Assembly (NCBI RefSeq): GCF_008705135.1
Contig: NZ_CP023694.1
Span: 2,728,001 to 2,792,000 of the forward strand
DNA from: Streptomyces coeruleorubidus
GTDB taxonomy: Bacteria > Actinomycetota > Actinomycetes > Streptomycetales > Streptomycetaceae
Length of the DNA stretch: 64,000 nucleotides
Direction of reading: 5' to 3'
Part shown: positions 47,285-56,448 of the stretch, piece after piece
Layout of the letters: each line of letters starts with the position of its first letter
Position numbering within the stretch: the stretch's first letter is position 1
The notes under the pieces: model-generated
Databases searched by the model: none
What the model saw: only the letters and a program-made list of their open reading frames with translations
What the model was told of the DNA's origin: nothing
Position numbers and translations under genes: made by a program

Positions 47285-48620
47285 CACGTCGTGTGCAATT
47301 CCGGTTGGATGTGATCTTTCGCCGTGGGTGGCCACGAAGCGTCCTTACGGTGCTCGGTATGCAGCTCCGCTACAACTACCGGGCCTACCCGGATGCCTCC
47401 CAGCGCCGTGCGCTGGCGAAGGCGTTCGGGTGTGCCCGTGTGGTGTGGAACGACTGCCTGCGCGACCGGAAGGAAGCACACGCGGCGGGGATGCCGTACG
47501 TGAAGTCGGCGGAGTTGTCCCGGCTGCGTATCACCCAGGCCAAGCGCACCGAGGAGCGCGCTTGGCTCGCCGACGTGTCAGCGGTCGCCCTGCAGCAGTC
47601 CCTGCGGGACCTGGACACCGCCTACAAGAACTTCTTCGACAGCCTCAAAGGCAAACGGCAGGGCCGGAAGGTCGGCCCTCCCCGCTACAAGTCGAAGAAG
47701 GACACCCGGCAGTCGATCCGCCTCAACACCAACGCCTTTTCCGTCCAAGGCAACGGCACCGTGTACGTGGCCAAGGTCGGCAACCTCAAGGTCAAGTGGT
47801 CTCGCCGGCTGCCAGCCGCACCGACGTCCTTGACTGTCACCAGGGACAGCTCGGGCCGGTACTTCCTCAGCTTCGTCGTGGACACCGAGCCGGACATCCT
47901 CCCCGAGCTGGAGACAGAAACCGGTATCGACCTGGGCCTGTCCGCCTTCGCCGTCCTGTCCAACGGCCGCAAGATCGACAGCCCGCGCTTTTTGCGCCGG
48001 GCGGAGAAGAAGCTCAGGCGCCTTGGAAGGGAGCTCTCCCGCAAGGTCAAGGGTTCGAAGAACCGGGCCAAGGCCCGCATCAAGGTCGCACGCCAGCACG
48101 CCAAGGTGGCCAACCAGCGCCGGGACTGGCATCACAAGGCTTCCACACAGATCATTCGCGACAACCAAGCGGTGTTCGTGGAGGACCTCGCGGTGTCCGG
48201 CCTCGGCCGCACTCGGCTCGCCAAATCCGTGCACGACGCGGGGTGGTCGGCGTTCGTCGGCATGCTGGAGTACAAGGCGGCTCTGCACGGCCGCACCTTC
48301 GCCAAGGTCGACCGTGCCTTCCCGTCCTCTCAGGTCTGTTCGGCCTGCGGATTCAGGGACGGCCCCAAGCCCCTGCACGTCCGGGAGTGGACGTGCGGGG
48401 CGTGCGGCACCGTGCACGACCGCGACCACAACGCAGCCCGCAACGTCCTCTTCGAAGGACGCCGCATCGTCGCCGCCGGACGGGCGGAGACACCAAACGC
48501 CTGTGGAGCGCCGGTAAGACGGGCATACGTGCCCGCACAGCGCGTCGAAGCAGGAAGCCACCGGAAGGGTCGGACGCCCCAGGCCGGAACTCTGGACATT
48601 AAGCCAGGGAGCACGTCAAG
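47285..48620 (+). mobile_element. IS200/IS605-family (solo TnpB) element, approximate ends
   Basis: The interval contains one tnpB gene and no tnpA. Boundaries are not determined by repeats: the left is taken just after the small ORF 47277 and the right before the ribosome binding site of the 48665 gene, near an imperfect hairpin CTCTGG/CCAGGGAG (about 48588-48611). Such elements are known to encode a guide RNA overlapping the right end; a specific guide cannot be predicted without comparison. Confidence 0.55.
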
Positions 48621-48741
48621 ATCAGCTCACCCGACCGTCCCACTTTCCCCACGAAGGACACCCCATGGGCTCCGCCAAGAAGAGCAACACGGACCGCAAG
48701 GCGCGGATAGAGGAGATGCGGCGCGCCGAGCAGGCCCGTGA
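47359..48741 (+). CDS. tnpB: TnpB, RNA-guided nuclease of an IS200/IS605 element
   Basis: The 460-residue ORF has a helix-turn-helix N-terminus (CARVVWNDCL) and the RuvC-like nuclease: D191 in GIDLGLSAF, E275 in FVEDLAVSGLGR and D356 in HDRDHNAARN, with the zinc ribbon CSACGF and CGACG between them. All catalytic residues are present. TnpB is the ancestor of Cas12 and cuts DNA guided by an RNA from the element's right end. The frame runs without a stop from about residue 380 across the element's right part into the downstream DUF3105 gene and ends at 48741, so its natural C-terminus is unclear. ATG 47359 has no strong binding site. Confidence 0.88.
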   Translation: MQLRYNYRAYPDASQRRALAKAFGCARVVWNDCLRDRKEAHAAGMPYVKSAELSRLRITQAKRTEERAWLADVSAVALQQSLRDLDTAYKNFFDSLKGKRQGRKVGPPRYKSKKDTRQSIRLNTNAFSVQGNGTVYVAKVGNLKVKWSRRLPAAPTSLTVTRDSSGRYFLSFVVDTEPDILPELETETGIDLGLSAFAVLSNGRKIDSPRFLRRAEKKLRRLGRELSRKVKGSKNRAKARIKVARQHAKVANQRRDWHHKASTQIIRDNQAVFVEDLAVSGLGRTRLAKSVHDAGWSAFVGMLEYKAALHGRTFAKVDRAFPSSQVCSACGFRDGPKPLHVREWTCGACGTVHDRDHNAARNVLFEGRRIVAAGRAETPNACGAPVRRAYVPAQRVEAGSHRKGRTPQAGTLDIKPGSTSRSAHPTVPLSPRRTPHGLRQEEQHGPQGADRGDAARRAGP

Positions 48742-49330
48742 GCGCCGCAACCGGATCCTCACCATCACGGCCAGTGTCGTGATCGTCTGCGGTCTCGTCG
48801 CCGGCGGTGTCGTGCTCGTGCGGTCCCAGTCCGACGGCGGCAGCGACACCGCGGCGAGCGACTCCTCGGGCAAGGGGAAGTTCGTCACGGGCAAGGACGG
48901 CGTGAAGACCTGGGAAGGCGAGCTGGCCCGCAACCACGTCAACAAGGCGGTGAAGTACGCCTCCGTGCCCCCGGTCGGCGGTGACCACAACCTGGCCTGG
49001 ATGAACTGCAACGGCGACGTCTACACCAAGAAGATCAACAACACCAACGCCGTGCACTCGCTGGAGCACGGCGCGGTCTGGGTGACGTACAACGCCGACG
49101 CGAAGAAGGCCGACATCGACGCGCTCGCGGCGAAGGTGAAGAAGACGCCGTACACGCTGATGAGCCCGCTGGACGAGCAGAAGGACCCGATCATGCTCTC
49201 GGCGTGGGGTCACCAGCGCACGGTGACGGGCGCGAGCGACCCGGACGTCGACACGTTCTTCGAGAAGTTCGTCCAGGGCAAGCAGACGCCCGAGCCGGGT
49301 GCCGCCTGCACGAACGGCCTGTCGCAGTGA
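48665..49330 (+). CDS. DUF3105 membrane-anchored protein
   Basis: A 221-residue protein with an N-terminal charged segment (KKSNTDRKARIEEMRRAEQ), a membrane anchor at about 30-52 and an extracytoplasmic DUF3105 domain. Motifs are PPVGGDHNLAWMNCNGDVY and EHGAVWVTYN, plus YTLMSPL, with conserved histidines and two cysteines. The function is not known. AAGGA precedes ATG 48665. Its stop TGA overlaps the GTG start of the DUF305 gene, so the two are translationally coupled. The TnpB element abuts its 5' side, close to its promoter. Confidence 0.88.
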   Translation: MGSAKKSNTDRKARIEEMRRAEQARERRNRILTITASVVIVCGLVAGGVVLVRSQSDGGSDTAASDSSGKGKFVTGKDGVKTWEGELARNHVNKAVKYASVPPVGGDHNLAWMNCNGDVYTKKINNTNAVHSLEHGAVWVTYNADAKKADIDALAAKVKKTPYTLMSPLDEQKDPIMLSAWGHQRTVTGASDPDVDTFFEKFVQGKQTPEPGAACTNGLSQ

Positions 49331-49947
49331 GGCAGGTCGGTCTGATCGCGGGAGCCGCGGCGACGGCGCTCGTCGCGGCCGGCGCGATCACCTACGCCGT
49401 CGCCGGGGACGACGGCGGCGGCCGGACCCCGTCCGCCGGGTCCGCGGACGCCGGGTTCGCGCGGGACATGGCGGTGCACCACCAGCAGGCCGTGGAGATG
49501 TCGTACATCGTGCGCGACCGCACCAAGGACGAGGAGGTGCGACGCCTCGCGTACGACATCGCGCAGACGCAGGCCAACCAGCGCGGCATGATGATCGGCT
49601 GGCTCGACCTGTGGGGGCTGCCCAAGGTGTCCTCTCAGCCGCCGATGACGTGGATGGACATGGGCGGCATGGCCTCCGGCAAGGACGGTGCGCTGATGCC
49701 GGGCATGGCGACCAACACGGAGATGAAGAAGCTCGGTGAGCTCAGCGGCAAGCAGGCGGAGATCTTCTACCTCCAGCTGATGACGGACCATCACCAGGGC
49801 GGCGTCCACATGGCCCAGGGCTGTGTCGACAAGTGCACGGTCGGCGTGGAGAAGCGGCTCGCGCAGGGCATGGTGGAGGCGCAGCGGTCGGAGATCGACC
49901 TGATGGCGGACATGCTGAAGGAGCGGGGCGCCGCACCGCGCTCGTAG
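49327..49947 (+). CDS. DUF305 histidine-rich secreted/membrane-anchored protein
   Basis: A 206-residue protein beginning at GTG 49327, inside the GTGA overlap with the upstream stop. An N-terminal hydrophobic segment (about 3-25) serves as signal or anchor. The DUF305 domain holds two helical HH motifs, MAVHHQQAVEM and MTDHHQGGVHMA, and several methionines, typical of the ferritin-like DUF305 family, which may bind copper. The coupling to DUF3105 is a common pair. Function unknown; metal handling is inference. Confidence 0.88.
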   Translation: MRQVGLIAGAAATALVAAGAITYAVAGDDGGGRTPSAGSADAGFARDMAVHHQQAVEMSYIVRDRTKDEEVRRLAYDIAQTQANQRGMMIGWLDLWGLPKVSSQPPMTWMDMGGMASGKDGALMPGMATNTEMKKLGELSGKQAEIFYLQLMTDHHQGGVHMAQGCVDKCTVGVEKRLAQGMVEAQRSEIDLMADMLKERGAAPRS

Positions 49948-50105
49948 GGCGTAAGCCCCAAATCACCCTGTACTGCGGCTTCTTGGCCTCCTCTTGGCCT
50001 CCGTAGAGCGCTTCTTGGGCTGCGCATTCCCCTGGCATGAACGGTTCGTCGCGAGAGTGGCGACCGTCGAGTGATCCACTCGCGTCGAACCGCACTGGGG
50101 GTTCC

Positions 50106-52049
50106 ATGAGATCCAATCGCGCCAAGGTGCGCGCAGGAGTGAGCATGGCGGCGACACTGCCGATGCTCGCCGGCGCGCTGGCGCTCGGCATACCCGCGGC
50201 CCACGCCGCCGACCATCCGCTCCGCGACCTGCTCGCCGGGACCAAGCCCGCGTGGGCCACGGCCAGGGCCGACGAGGGCGCCACCTCCGACGATGCCGGG
50301 GTGTCGGCCCGGGTCTATCTCCGGGGCCGCGACGCGGCCGGCCTCGCCGCGTACGCCAAGGCCGTCTCCGACCCGACGTCGGCCTCGTACGGCACGTACC
50401 TGACCGCCGGGCAGGCACAGGCCCGCTTCGGCGCGACCGAGGCCCAGGTGGCCGCCGTGAAGTCCTGGCTGACGGCCGCCGGCCTGAAGGTCACCGGCGT
50501 CACGGCGCACTACGTCTCCGTCGCCGGTGACGTGGCCGCCGCCGAGAAGGCGTTCGGCACCCAGCTGCACGACTTCGCCAAGGGCTCGAAGACCTACCGC
50601 GCCCCGGCGAGCACCGCCTCCGTGCCGGCGAGCCTGGCCGGCGCCGTGCTGACCGTCACGGGCCTGGACAACGCCCCGCACATGGTCACGCACGACGACC
50701 GGCTGCCGCCGCCGGACACCGTGTTCCGCAACGCCGGGCCGTTCTCCTCGTACTACGGCTCGAACACCGCGAGCACGCTGCCGGACGCGTACGGCACGAA
50801 GATCCCCTACGCGATCAAGGGCTACACCGGCAAGCAGCTGCGGGCCGCCTACGGCGCGGGCACCCGCACCGGCAAGGGCGTCCGGGTCGCCATCACGGAC
50901 GCGTACGCCTCGCCGACGATCGCCCACGACGCGGCCACCTACGCCGGCAAGCACGGCGACGCGGCCTGGAAGACCGGCCAGCTGCACCAGGTGCTGCCCA
51001 AGAAGTACACGGACACCAAGGCCTGCTCGGCGTCCGGCTGGTACGGCGAGGAGACCCTGGACGTCGAGGCCGTGCACGCGGTCGCGCCGGCCTCGGACGT
51101 CACCTACGTGGGTGCCGCGTCCTGCTCCGACGCCGACCTGCTCGACGCGCTCGGCAAGGTCGTCGACCACCACCTGGCCGACATCGTCTCCAACTCCTGG
51201 GGCGAGGTCGAAGCGGCGCAGACGCCCGACCTCGCGGCCGCCTACGACCAGGTCTTCCAGCTCGGCGCGGTCGAGGGCATCGGCTTCTACTTCTCCTCCG
51301 GCGACAACGGCGACGAGGTCGCGAGCTCCGGGACGAAGCAGGTCGACTCCCCCGCGAACTCGGCGTGGGTGACCGCAGTCGGCGGCACCTCGCTGGCCGT
51401 CGGCAAGAACGACACGTACCTGTGGGAGACCGGCTGGGGCACCGACAAGGCGAGCCTGTCGGCGGACGGCAAGAGCTGGACGGACTTCCCCGGCGCCTTC
51501 ACCTCCGGGGCGGGCGGCGGCACCAGCAAGACGGTGGCGGAGCCCTCCTATCAGCAGGGCGTCGTACCGGACGCGCTGGCGAAGGCCGACAGCGCGGACG
51601 GCAACCGCGTCGTGCCGGACATCGCGGCGATCGCCGACCCGAACACCGGCTTCCTGGTCGGCCAGACGCAGACCCTGCCCGACGGGAAGACGCAGGCGTA
51701 CAGCGAGTACCGGATCGGCGGCACCTCGCTCGCCGCGCCGACCATCGCCGCCATCCAGGCGCTGGCCCAGGAGGCCCGCGGCGGCACGCCGATCGGCTTC
51801 GCCAACCCGGCGATCTACGCCAAGGCCGGCTCGAAGGCCTACCACGACGTCACCGACGACCCGACGGGCTCCGGCCTGGCCGTGGCCCGCGTCGACTTCG
51901 TGAACGGCTATGACGCCACGGGCGGCCTGGCCACGTCCGTGCGCAGCCTGGGCAAGGACAGCTCGCTCTCGGCCGTGAAGGGCTACGACGACGTCACCGG
52001 CGTGGGCACGCCCGCGAGCGGTTACGTGGAGTCGTACCGGCGTCGCTGA
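50106..52049 (+). CDS. Secreted S53-family (sedolisin) serine protease
   Basis: A 647-residue preproprotease. The signal peptide is about 1-34 (AHAAD cleavage). A pro-kumamolisin activation domain (about 40-190) is followed by the catalytic domain. The catalytic glutamate and aspartate lie in GEETLDVEAVHAVAP near 315-322, and the nucleophilic serine in GGTSLAAP near 541; SNSWGE near 365 is the oxyanion region. These make it likely active, at acidic pH as is usual for S53 enzymes. ATG 50106 with GGGGG 5 bases upstream is preferred to the longer ORF from 50037. A hairpin follows the stop. Confidence 0.92.
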   Translation: MRSNRAKVRAGVSMAATLPMLAGALALGIPAAHAADHPLRDLLAGTKPAWATARADEGATSDDAGVSARVYLRGRDAAGLAAYAKAVSDPTSASYGTYLTAGQAQARFGATEAQVAAVKSWLTAAGLKVTGVTAHYVSVAGDVAAAEKAFGTQLHDFAKGSKTYRAPASTASVPASLAGAVLTVTGLDNAPHMVTHDDRLPPPDTVFRNAGPFSSYYGSNTASTLPDAYGTKIPYAIKGYTGKQLRAAYGAGTRTGKGVRVAITDAYASPTIAHDAATYAGKHGDAAWKTGQLHQVLPKKYTDTKACSASGWYGEETLDVEAVHAVAPASDVTYVGAASCSDADLLDALGKVVDHHLADIVSNSWGEVEAAQTPDLAAAYDQVFQLGAVEGIGFYFSSGDNGDEVASSGTKQVDSPANSAWVTAVGGTSLAVGKNDTYLWETGWGTDKASLSADGKSWTDFPGAFTSGAGGGTSKTVAEPSYQQGVVPDALAKADSADGNRVVPDIAAIADPNTGFLVGQTQTLPDGKTQAYSEYRIGGTSLAAPTIAAIQALAQEARGGTPIGFANPAIYAKAGSKAYHDVTDDPTGSGLAVARVDFVNGYDATGGLATSVRSLGKDSSLSAVKGYDDVTGVGTPASGYVESYRRR

Positions 52050-52079
52050 CCTCCGCGAGCCGGCCATCGCAAGGAGAAC

Positions 52080-52108
52080 GGGGTGGTGTGGGTGACCCAC
52101 GCCACCCC
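52080..52108 (+). terminator. Terminator after the S53 protease gene
   Basis: GGGGTGGTGTGGG (52080-52092) pairs with CCCACGCCACCCC (52096-52108), a 13-bp stem with one G-U pair and a 3-base loop. Confidence 0.75.
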
Positions 52109-52139
52109 ATTGCGTCGCTCTGACGATTACACTGGGCCC

Positions 52140-53894
52140 GTGCCTCAACTACGTCTCGCCCTGAACCAGATCGACTCGAGCGTCGGCGACCTCGCCGGGA
52201 ACGCCGAGTCGATCGTCCGCTGGACCCGGCACTCCGCCGAGCAGGGAGCCCATCTCGTGGCGTTCCCCGAGATGGCGCTGACCGGGTATCCCGTCGAGGA
52301 CCTGGCCCTCAGGTCGTCCTTCGTGGAGGCGTCCCGGGCGGCGCTGCGGAGCCTCGCCGTCCGCCTGGCCGACGAGGGCTTCGGCGAGCTGCCGGTGATC
52401 GTCGGATACCTCGACCGCTGCGCGACCGCCCAGCCGAAGTACGGCCAGCCGGCCGGCGCGCCGCAGAACGCGGGCGCGGTGCTGTACGGCGGCGAGGTCG
52501 TCCTGAACTTCGCCAAGCACCACCTGCCGAACTACGGCGTCTTCGACGAGTTCCGCTACTTCGTGCCCGGCGACAGCATGCCGGTCCTGCGCGTCCACGG
52601 TGTCGATGTGGCCCTGGCCATCTGCGAGGACCTCTGGCAGGACGGCGGCCGTGTCCCCGCGGCCCGCTCGGCGCGGGCGGGCCTGCTGGTCTCGATCAAC
52701 GCCTCGCCCTACGAGCGCAACAAGGACGACACGCGCCTGGAGCTGGTCCGCAAGCGGGCCCAGGAGGCCGGCTGCACCACGGCCTACCTCGCCATGATCG
52801 GCGGCCAGGACGAGCTGGTGTTCGACGGCGACTCGATCGTCGTGGACCGGGACGGCGAGGTCGTGGCGCGGGCGCCGCAGTTCGCCGAGGGCTGCGTCGT
52901 CCTGGACCTGGAGCTGCCGGCGGCGTCGGCGGACGCCCCGACGGGCGTGGTGGACGACGGCCTGCGCATCGACCGGGTGGTGCTCTCGGAGGACCCGCTG
53001 CCCCCGTACGAGCCGGAGCTCACGGGTGGCTACGCGGACCGCCTGGACGACGACGAGGAGGTCTACTCGGCGCTGGTCGTGGGCCTGCGGGCGTACGTCG
53101 CGAAGAACGGCTTCAAGTCGGTCCTGATCGGTCTGTCGGGCGGCATCGACTCGGCGCTGGTCGCGGCGATCGCCTGTGACGCGGTGGGCGCGCAGAACGT
53201 GTACGGCGTGTCGATGCCGTCGAAGTACTCCTCGGACCACTCCAAGGACGACGCGGCGGAACTGGCCCGCCGCACCGGCCTGAACTACCGCACGGTCGCC
53301 ATCGAGCCGATGTTCGACGCGTACATGGGCTCCCTGGGCCTGTCGGGCCTGGCCGAGGAGAACCTCCAGTCGCGCCTGCGCGGCACGCTGCTCATGGCCG
53401 TCTCCAACCAGGAGGGCCACATCGTCCTGGCCCCCGGCAACAAGTCGGAACTGGCGGTCGGCTACTCCACGCTCTACGGGGACTCGGTGGGCGCCTACGG
53501 CCCCATCAAGGACGTCTACAAGACGTCGATCTTCCGCCTGGCCGAGTGGCGCAACCGGGCCGCCGTGGAACGCGGCCAGACCCCGCCGATCCCCGAGAAC
53601 TCCATCACCAAGCCCCCGAGCGCGGAACTCCGCCCGGGCCAGGTCGACACGGACTCGCTCCCCGACTACCCGGTGCTGGACGCGATCCTGGAGCTCTACG
53701 TCGACCGGGACCGGGGTGCCGACGAGATCGTCGCGGCCGGTTACGACCGGGCGCTGGTCACGAAGACCCTGCGCATGGTCGACACGGCCGAGTACAAGCG
53801 ACGGCAGTACCCGCCGGGGACGAAGATCTCGGCGAAGGGCTTCGGCAAGGACCGCCGACTGCCGATCACGAACGGGTGGCGGGAGTCGGTCTGA
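52140..53894 (+). CDS. nadE: Glutamine-dependent NAD+ synthetase
   Basis: The 584-residue enzyme makes NAD+ from deamido-NAD using glutamine. Residues about 1-290 form the nitrilase-type glutaminase with E44 (AFPEMALTGY), K126 and C162 (AICEDLW). Residues about 320-584 are the ATP-binding synthetase: SGGIDSALVAAIACDAVG near 333 is the P-loop motif. The start is GTG 52140 where VPQLRLALNQID begins. TACACT at 52128-52133, six bases upstream, looks like a -10, so the message may be leaderless; no -35 is convincing. A terminator with the convergent oxidoreductase gene follows. Confidence 0.95.
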   Translation: MPQLRLALNQIDSSVGDLAGNAESIVRWTRHSAEQGAHLVAFPEMALTGYPVEDLALRSSFVEASRAALRSLAVRLADEGFGELPVIVGYLDRCATAQPKYGQPAGAPQNAGAVLYGGEVVLNFAKHHLPNYGVFDEFRYFVPGDSMPVLRVHGVDVALAICEDLWQDGGRVPAARSARAGLLVSINASPYERNKDDTRLELVRKRAQEAGCTTAYLAMIGGQDELVFDGDSIVVDRDGEVVARAPQFAEGCVVLDLELPAASADAPTGVVDDGLRIDRVVLSEDPLPPYEPELTGGYADRLDDDEEVYSALVVGLRAYVAKNGFKSVLIGLSGGIDSALVAAIACDAVGAQNVYGVSMPSKYSSDHSKDDAAELARRTGLNYRTVAIEPMFDAYMGSLGLSGLAEENLQSRLRGTLLMAVSNQEGHIVLAPGNKSELAVGYSTLYGDSVGAYGPIKDVYKTSIFRLAEWRNRAAVERGQTPPIPENSITKPPSAELRPGQVDTDSLPDYPVLDAILELYVDRDRGADEIVAAGYDRALVTKTLRMVDTAEYKRRQYPPGTKISAKGFGKDRRLPITNGWRESV

Positions 53895-53909
53895 CGGGTT
53901 CGTCGATCA

Positions 53910-53953
53910 CCCGCCGGGGGAGCCCGGGCCGCGGCCCGGGCTCCCACGGCGGG
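53910..53953. terminator. Bidirectional terminator between convergent nadE and the oxidoreductase gene
   Basis: An inner stem GGGAGCCCGGGCC (53918-53930) with GGCCCGGGCTCCC (53933-53945) is enclosed by CCCGCCG (53910-53916) and CGGCGGG (53947-53953). Confidence 0.85.
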
Positions 53954-53957
53954 TGTC

Positions 53958-54881
53958 TCAGGGCACCGTGACGACGATCTTGCCGCGCGCGTGACCGGTG
54001 GCGCTCTCCTCGTGCGCCGCGGCGATGTCCCGTAGTGGGAACACCCTGTGCACCGGGACGGTGAGGCGGCCTTCGTCGGCGAGGGACGCGGCGTGCGGCA
54101 GTCCGGACCAGCCGGGCTCGCCGACCCCGGAGCGGGTGAGCCGTACTCCGTGGCGGGCGGCGTCGAAGTCGGCGATCGTCACCACGCGGTGCGGGTCTTT
54201 GGCGATGGCCACCAGGTCGGGGAGGGAGCCCTTGCCCGCGGCGTCCAGCACCACGTCGACGCCCCGGGGAGCGAGCGGGGCGACGCGGTCGGCCAGGCCC
54301 GGACCGTACGTGACCGGCGTGACGCCGAGTCCGTCGAGGAAGTCGTGGTTGCGTTCGCTCGCGGTGCCGATCACGGTCAGCCCGCGGGCCCTGGCCAGTT
54401 GCGCGGTCATCGTGCCGGCGCCGCCGGCCGCACCCTCGATCAGGAGGGTCATGCCCTCGGCGGCCCCGAGGGCGTCCAGCACCCGTGTCGCCGTCTCGAC
54501 GTTGCCCGCGGCACCGCCCGCCGTCTCGAAGGACCAGGCCCGGGGCTTGTGAGCCCATGCCTCCAGCACCGCGTACCGGGCGGCGGCCCCGCCCAGCCGG
54601 GCCAGGGGGACGAGGCCGAACACCGCGTCTCCCACGGCGGTGCCGGTCACCCCTTCGCCGACCTCGTCGACGACTCCGGCGGCGTCCATGCCGGGGATGT
54701 GGGGGAACCGCAGGGATGCCATCTCCTTCAGCATCCCCGAGCGCAGGTACCAGTCGGCGGGGGTGACGCCGGTGGCACGCACCGAGATGCGGACCTGCCC
54801 CGGGCCGGCGTGCGGTTCGTCGGCCTCCTCCACGGAGAGGACCTCGGGACCGCCGTAGCGGTGGTAGCGCGCAGCCAGCAC
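53958..54881 (-). CDS. Zinc-independent quinone-oxidoreductase-type NADP reductase (MDR family)
   Basis: A 307-residue medium-chain dehydrogenase/reductase. It has the N-terminal GroES-like fold (RYHRYGGPEVLSVEEAD, VGEGVTGTAVGDAVFGL) and a Rossmann domain with LIEGAAGGAGTMTAQLARARG. The zinc-binding cysteines of alcohol dehydrogenases are absent, so it is of quinone-oxidoreductase type. Substrate unknown. The start is GTG 54881, with GGAGG at plus 54888-54892 and 6-base spacing; the longer ORF to 55052 is rejected. It is separated from the MFS gene by a strong hairpin. Confidence 0.87.
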   Translation of the reverse strand: MLAARYHRYGGPEVLSVEEADEPHAGPGQVRISVRATGVTPADWYLRSGMLKEMASLRFPHIPGMDAAGVVDEVGEGVTGTAVGDAVFGLVPLARLGGAAARYAVLEAWAHKPRAWSFETAGGAAGNVETATRVLDALGAAEGMTLLIEGAAGGAGTMTAQLARARGLTVIGTASERNHDFLDGLGVTPVTYGPGLADRVAPLAPRGVDVVLDAAGKGSLPDLVAIAKDPHRVVTIADFDAARHGVRLTRSGVGEPGWSGLPHAASLADEGRLTVPVHRVFPLRDIAAAHEESATGHARGKIVVTVP

Positions 54882-55002
54882 TGACAACCTCCGTATGTCC
54901 GGGAGTGGTTCAGGGTGAACCTCCTGGAACGGGCGTCGTCTTCCCCGTGCGCCGAAGTGAGAGACCGGCCTGCCGCGCCCTCTCGGTTGCCGTACGCACG
55001 GA

Positions 55003-55038
55003 GCGGCGGTCCGCGGGTACCCACCCGCGGACCGCCGC
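55003..55038 (-). terminator. Terminator of the MFS gene at 55075
   Basis: GCGGCGGTCCGCGGGT (55003-55018) and ACCCGCGGACCGCCGC (55023-55038) form a perfect 16-bp stem with a 4-base loop, 37 bases past the MFS stop. Confidence 0.9.
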
Positions 55039-55074
55039 CCGAGTCGCATCACAGCGCCGGCGCACCGGCCCCGG

Positions 55075-56292
55075 TCAGCGGCGCACCGCTTCCGCCTCCT
55101 GCGGGACGTGGCTCGCCACGACCCGCTCGCGGCCGCCGGCCGGCGCGGTGCGCCGGTCCACGGCGTACGCCAGCGACGCCACGCCGAGGCCGAGGACGGC
55201 CAGGACCGCGCCGGCCAGGGCCGGGGAGGTGACCCCGAAGCCCGCGGCCAGGGCGAGGCCGCCGATCCAGGCGCCGCCGGCGTTGGCCAGGTTGAAGGCG
55301 GCCTGGTTGGCGGAGGAGGCCAGGGACGGGGCCGACGCGGCCTTGTCCATGACCATCAGCTGGAGCGGGGAGCCGGTGGCGAAGGCCGCCATGCCGAGCA
55401 GGATCACGGCGACGGCGGCGGTGAGTTCCGTGCGCATCAGCAGCGGGAACAGCGCCAGTACCGCCACCAGCGCGCCCAGGCCGCCGAACAGCGTGCCCCG
55501 CAGGGAGTGGTCGGCCAGGCGGCCGCCCAGCAGGTTGCCGGCGGTCGCGCCGACACCGAACAGGGCCAGCAGCAGGGTCACGCTGGCGCCGGCGTACCCG
55601 GCGGCGTCCGTGAGCATGGGCGTGATGTAGCTGTAGGCCGCGAAGAGGGCGCCGAAGCCCGCGACCGTCGTGCCGAGCGACAGCCAGACCGGGACGGAGC
55701 GCAGGGCGGCCAGTTCGCCGCGCAGGCCCTTCGCGGTGGCGTGCTCGTGGTCGTGCGGGATCAGGAACGCGAGCGCGGCGATCGCCGCCAGGCCGATGGC
55801 GCTGACGCCGAGGAAGGTCGCCCGCCAGCCGAGCTGCTGGCCCATGAGGGTCGCGACGGGCACACCCACGACGTTCGCGACCGTCAGGCCGAGGAACATC
55901 AGGGAGACCGAGCGCGCCTTGCGTTCGGGGGCGACCATGTTCGTCGCGACGACGGCGCCGACGCCGAAGAAGGCGCCGTGCGGCAGACCGCTCAGGAAGC
56001 GGGCCGCCAGCAGCCAGCCGTTGTCGGGAGCCAGGGCCGACAGCGCGTTGCCCGCGACGAACAGCCCCATCAGCCCGATCAGGACCGTACGGCGGGACAT
56101 CCGGGCGGTGACCGCGGCCAGCAGGGGGGCGCCGATGACGACGCCCAGCGCGTACGCCGACACCAGGTGGCCGGCGCTGGGTATCGAGATGTTCAGGTCG
56201 TCCGCGACATCGGGCAGCAGCCCCATCATCACGAACTCGGTCGTACCGATGCCGAAGGCGCCCACGGCGAGGGCGAGTAGGGCCAGGGGCAT
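55075..56292 (-). CDS. MFS exporter of the DHA1 type (AraJ/Cmx-like)
   Basis: A 405-residue transporter with about twelve membrane segments. Signature elements are FGIGTTEFVMMGLLPDVA at the first segment, RMSRRTVL in loop 2-3 and GGRLADHSLRG in the middle. This subtype includes chloramphenicol-exporting and sugar-exporting relatives; the substrate cannot be told. ATG 56292 is chosen because the signature begins there; only AAAGG is upstream. An inverted repeat lies 30-60 bases upstream and may be an operator. It is monocistronic. Confidence 0.88.
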   Translation of the reverse strand: MPLALLALAVGAFGIGTTEFVMMGLLPDVADDLNISIPSAGHLVSAYALGVVIGAPLLAAVTARMSRRTVLIGLMGLFVAGNALSALAPDNGWLLAARFLSGLPHGAFFGVGAVVATNMVAPERKARSVSLMFLGLTVANVVGVPVATLMGQQLGWRATFLGVSAIGLAAIAALAFLIPHDHEHATAKGLRGELAALRSVPVWLSLGTTVAGFGALFAAYSYITPMLTDAAGYAGASVTLLLALFGVGATAGNLLGGRLADHSLRGTLFGGLGALVAVLALFPLLMRTELTAAVAVILLGMAAFATGSPLQLMVMDKAASAPSLASSANQAAFNLANAGGAWIGGLALAAGFGVTSPALAGAVLAVLGLGVASLAYAVDRRTAPAGGRERVVASHVPQEAEAVRR

Positions 56293-56320
56293 GAGGGAGC
56301 CTTTCGAGACTTGCGGTGTT

Positions 56321-56351
56321 CGTACTTCGTGACTTCGTATGTTCAAGTACG
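56321..56351 (-). promoter_or_regulatory. Inverted repeat in the MFS promoter region
   Basis: CGTACTT (56321-56327) is mirrored by AAGTACG (56345-56351) around a 17-base spacer that contains GACTTCGTATGTTC. This is a candidate operator for an unknown regulator, about 30-60 bases before the start. Confidence 0.4.
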
Positions 56352-56448
56352 GAACAAAGTCTCGCAGGCCGACTATTCCGCGAGGCCTCCAGGAAGTGAA
56401 GCCGCGGTTGCCCACTCCTGACGGACTGGCCCTGAGCTGCGGTTTTCC

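Noticed and set aside
47359..48741. TnpB as a Cas12 effector
   Set aside because: Size of about 400-460 residues, N-terminal helix-turn-helix and absence of repeats fit a transposon-encoded TnpB, not a CRISPR nuclease.
54882..55052. The 364-residue reading of the oxidoreductase starting at 55052
   Set aside because: The extension crosses the MFS terminator and has low coding likeness; GTG 54881 has an ideal binding site.
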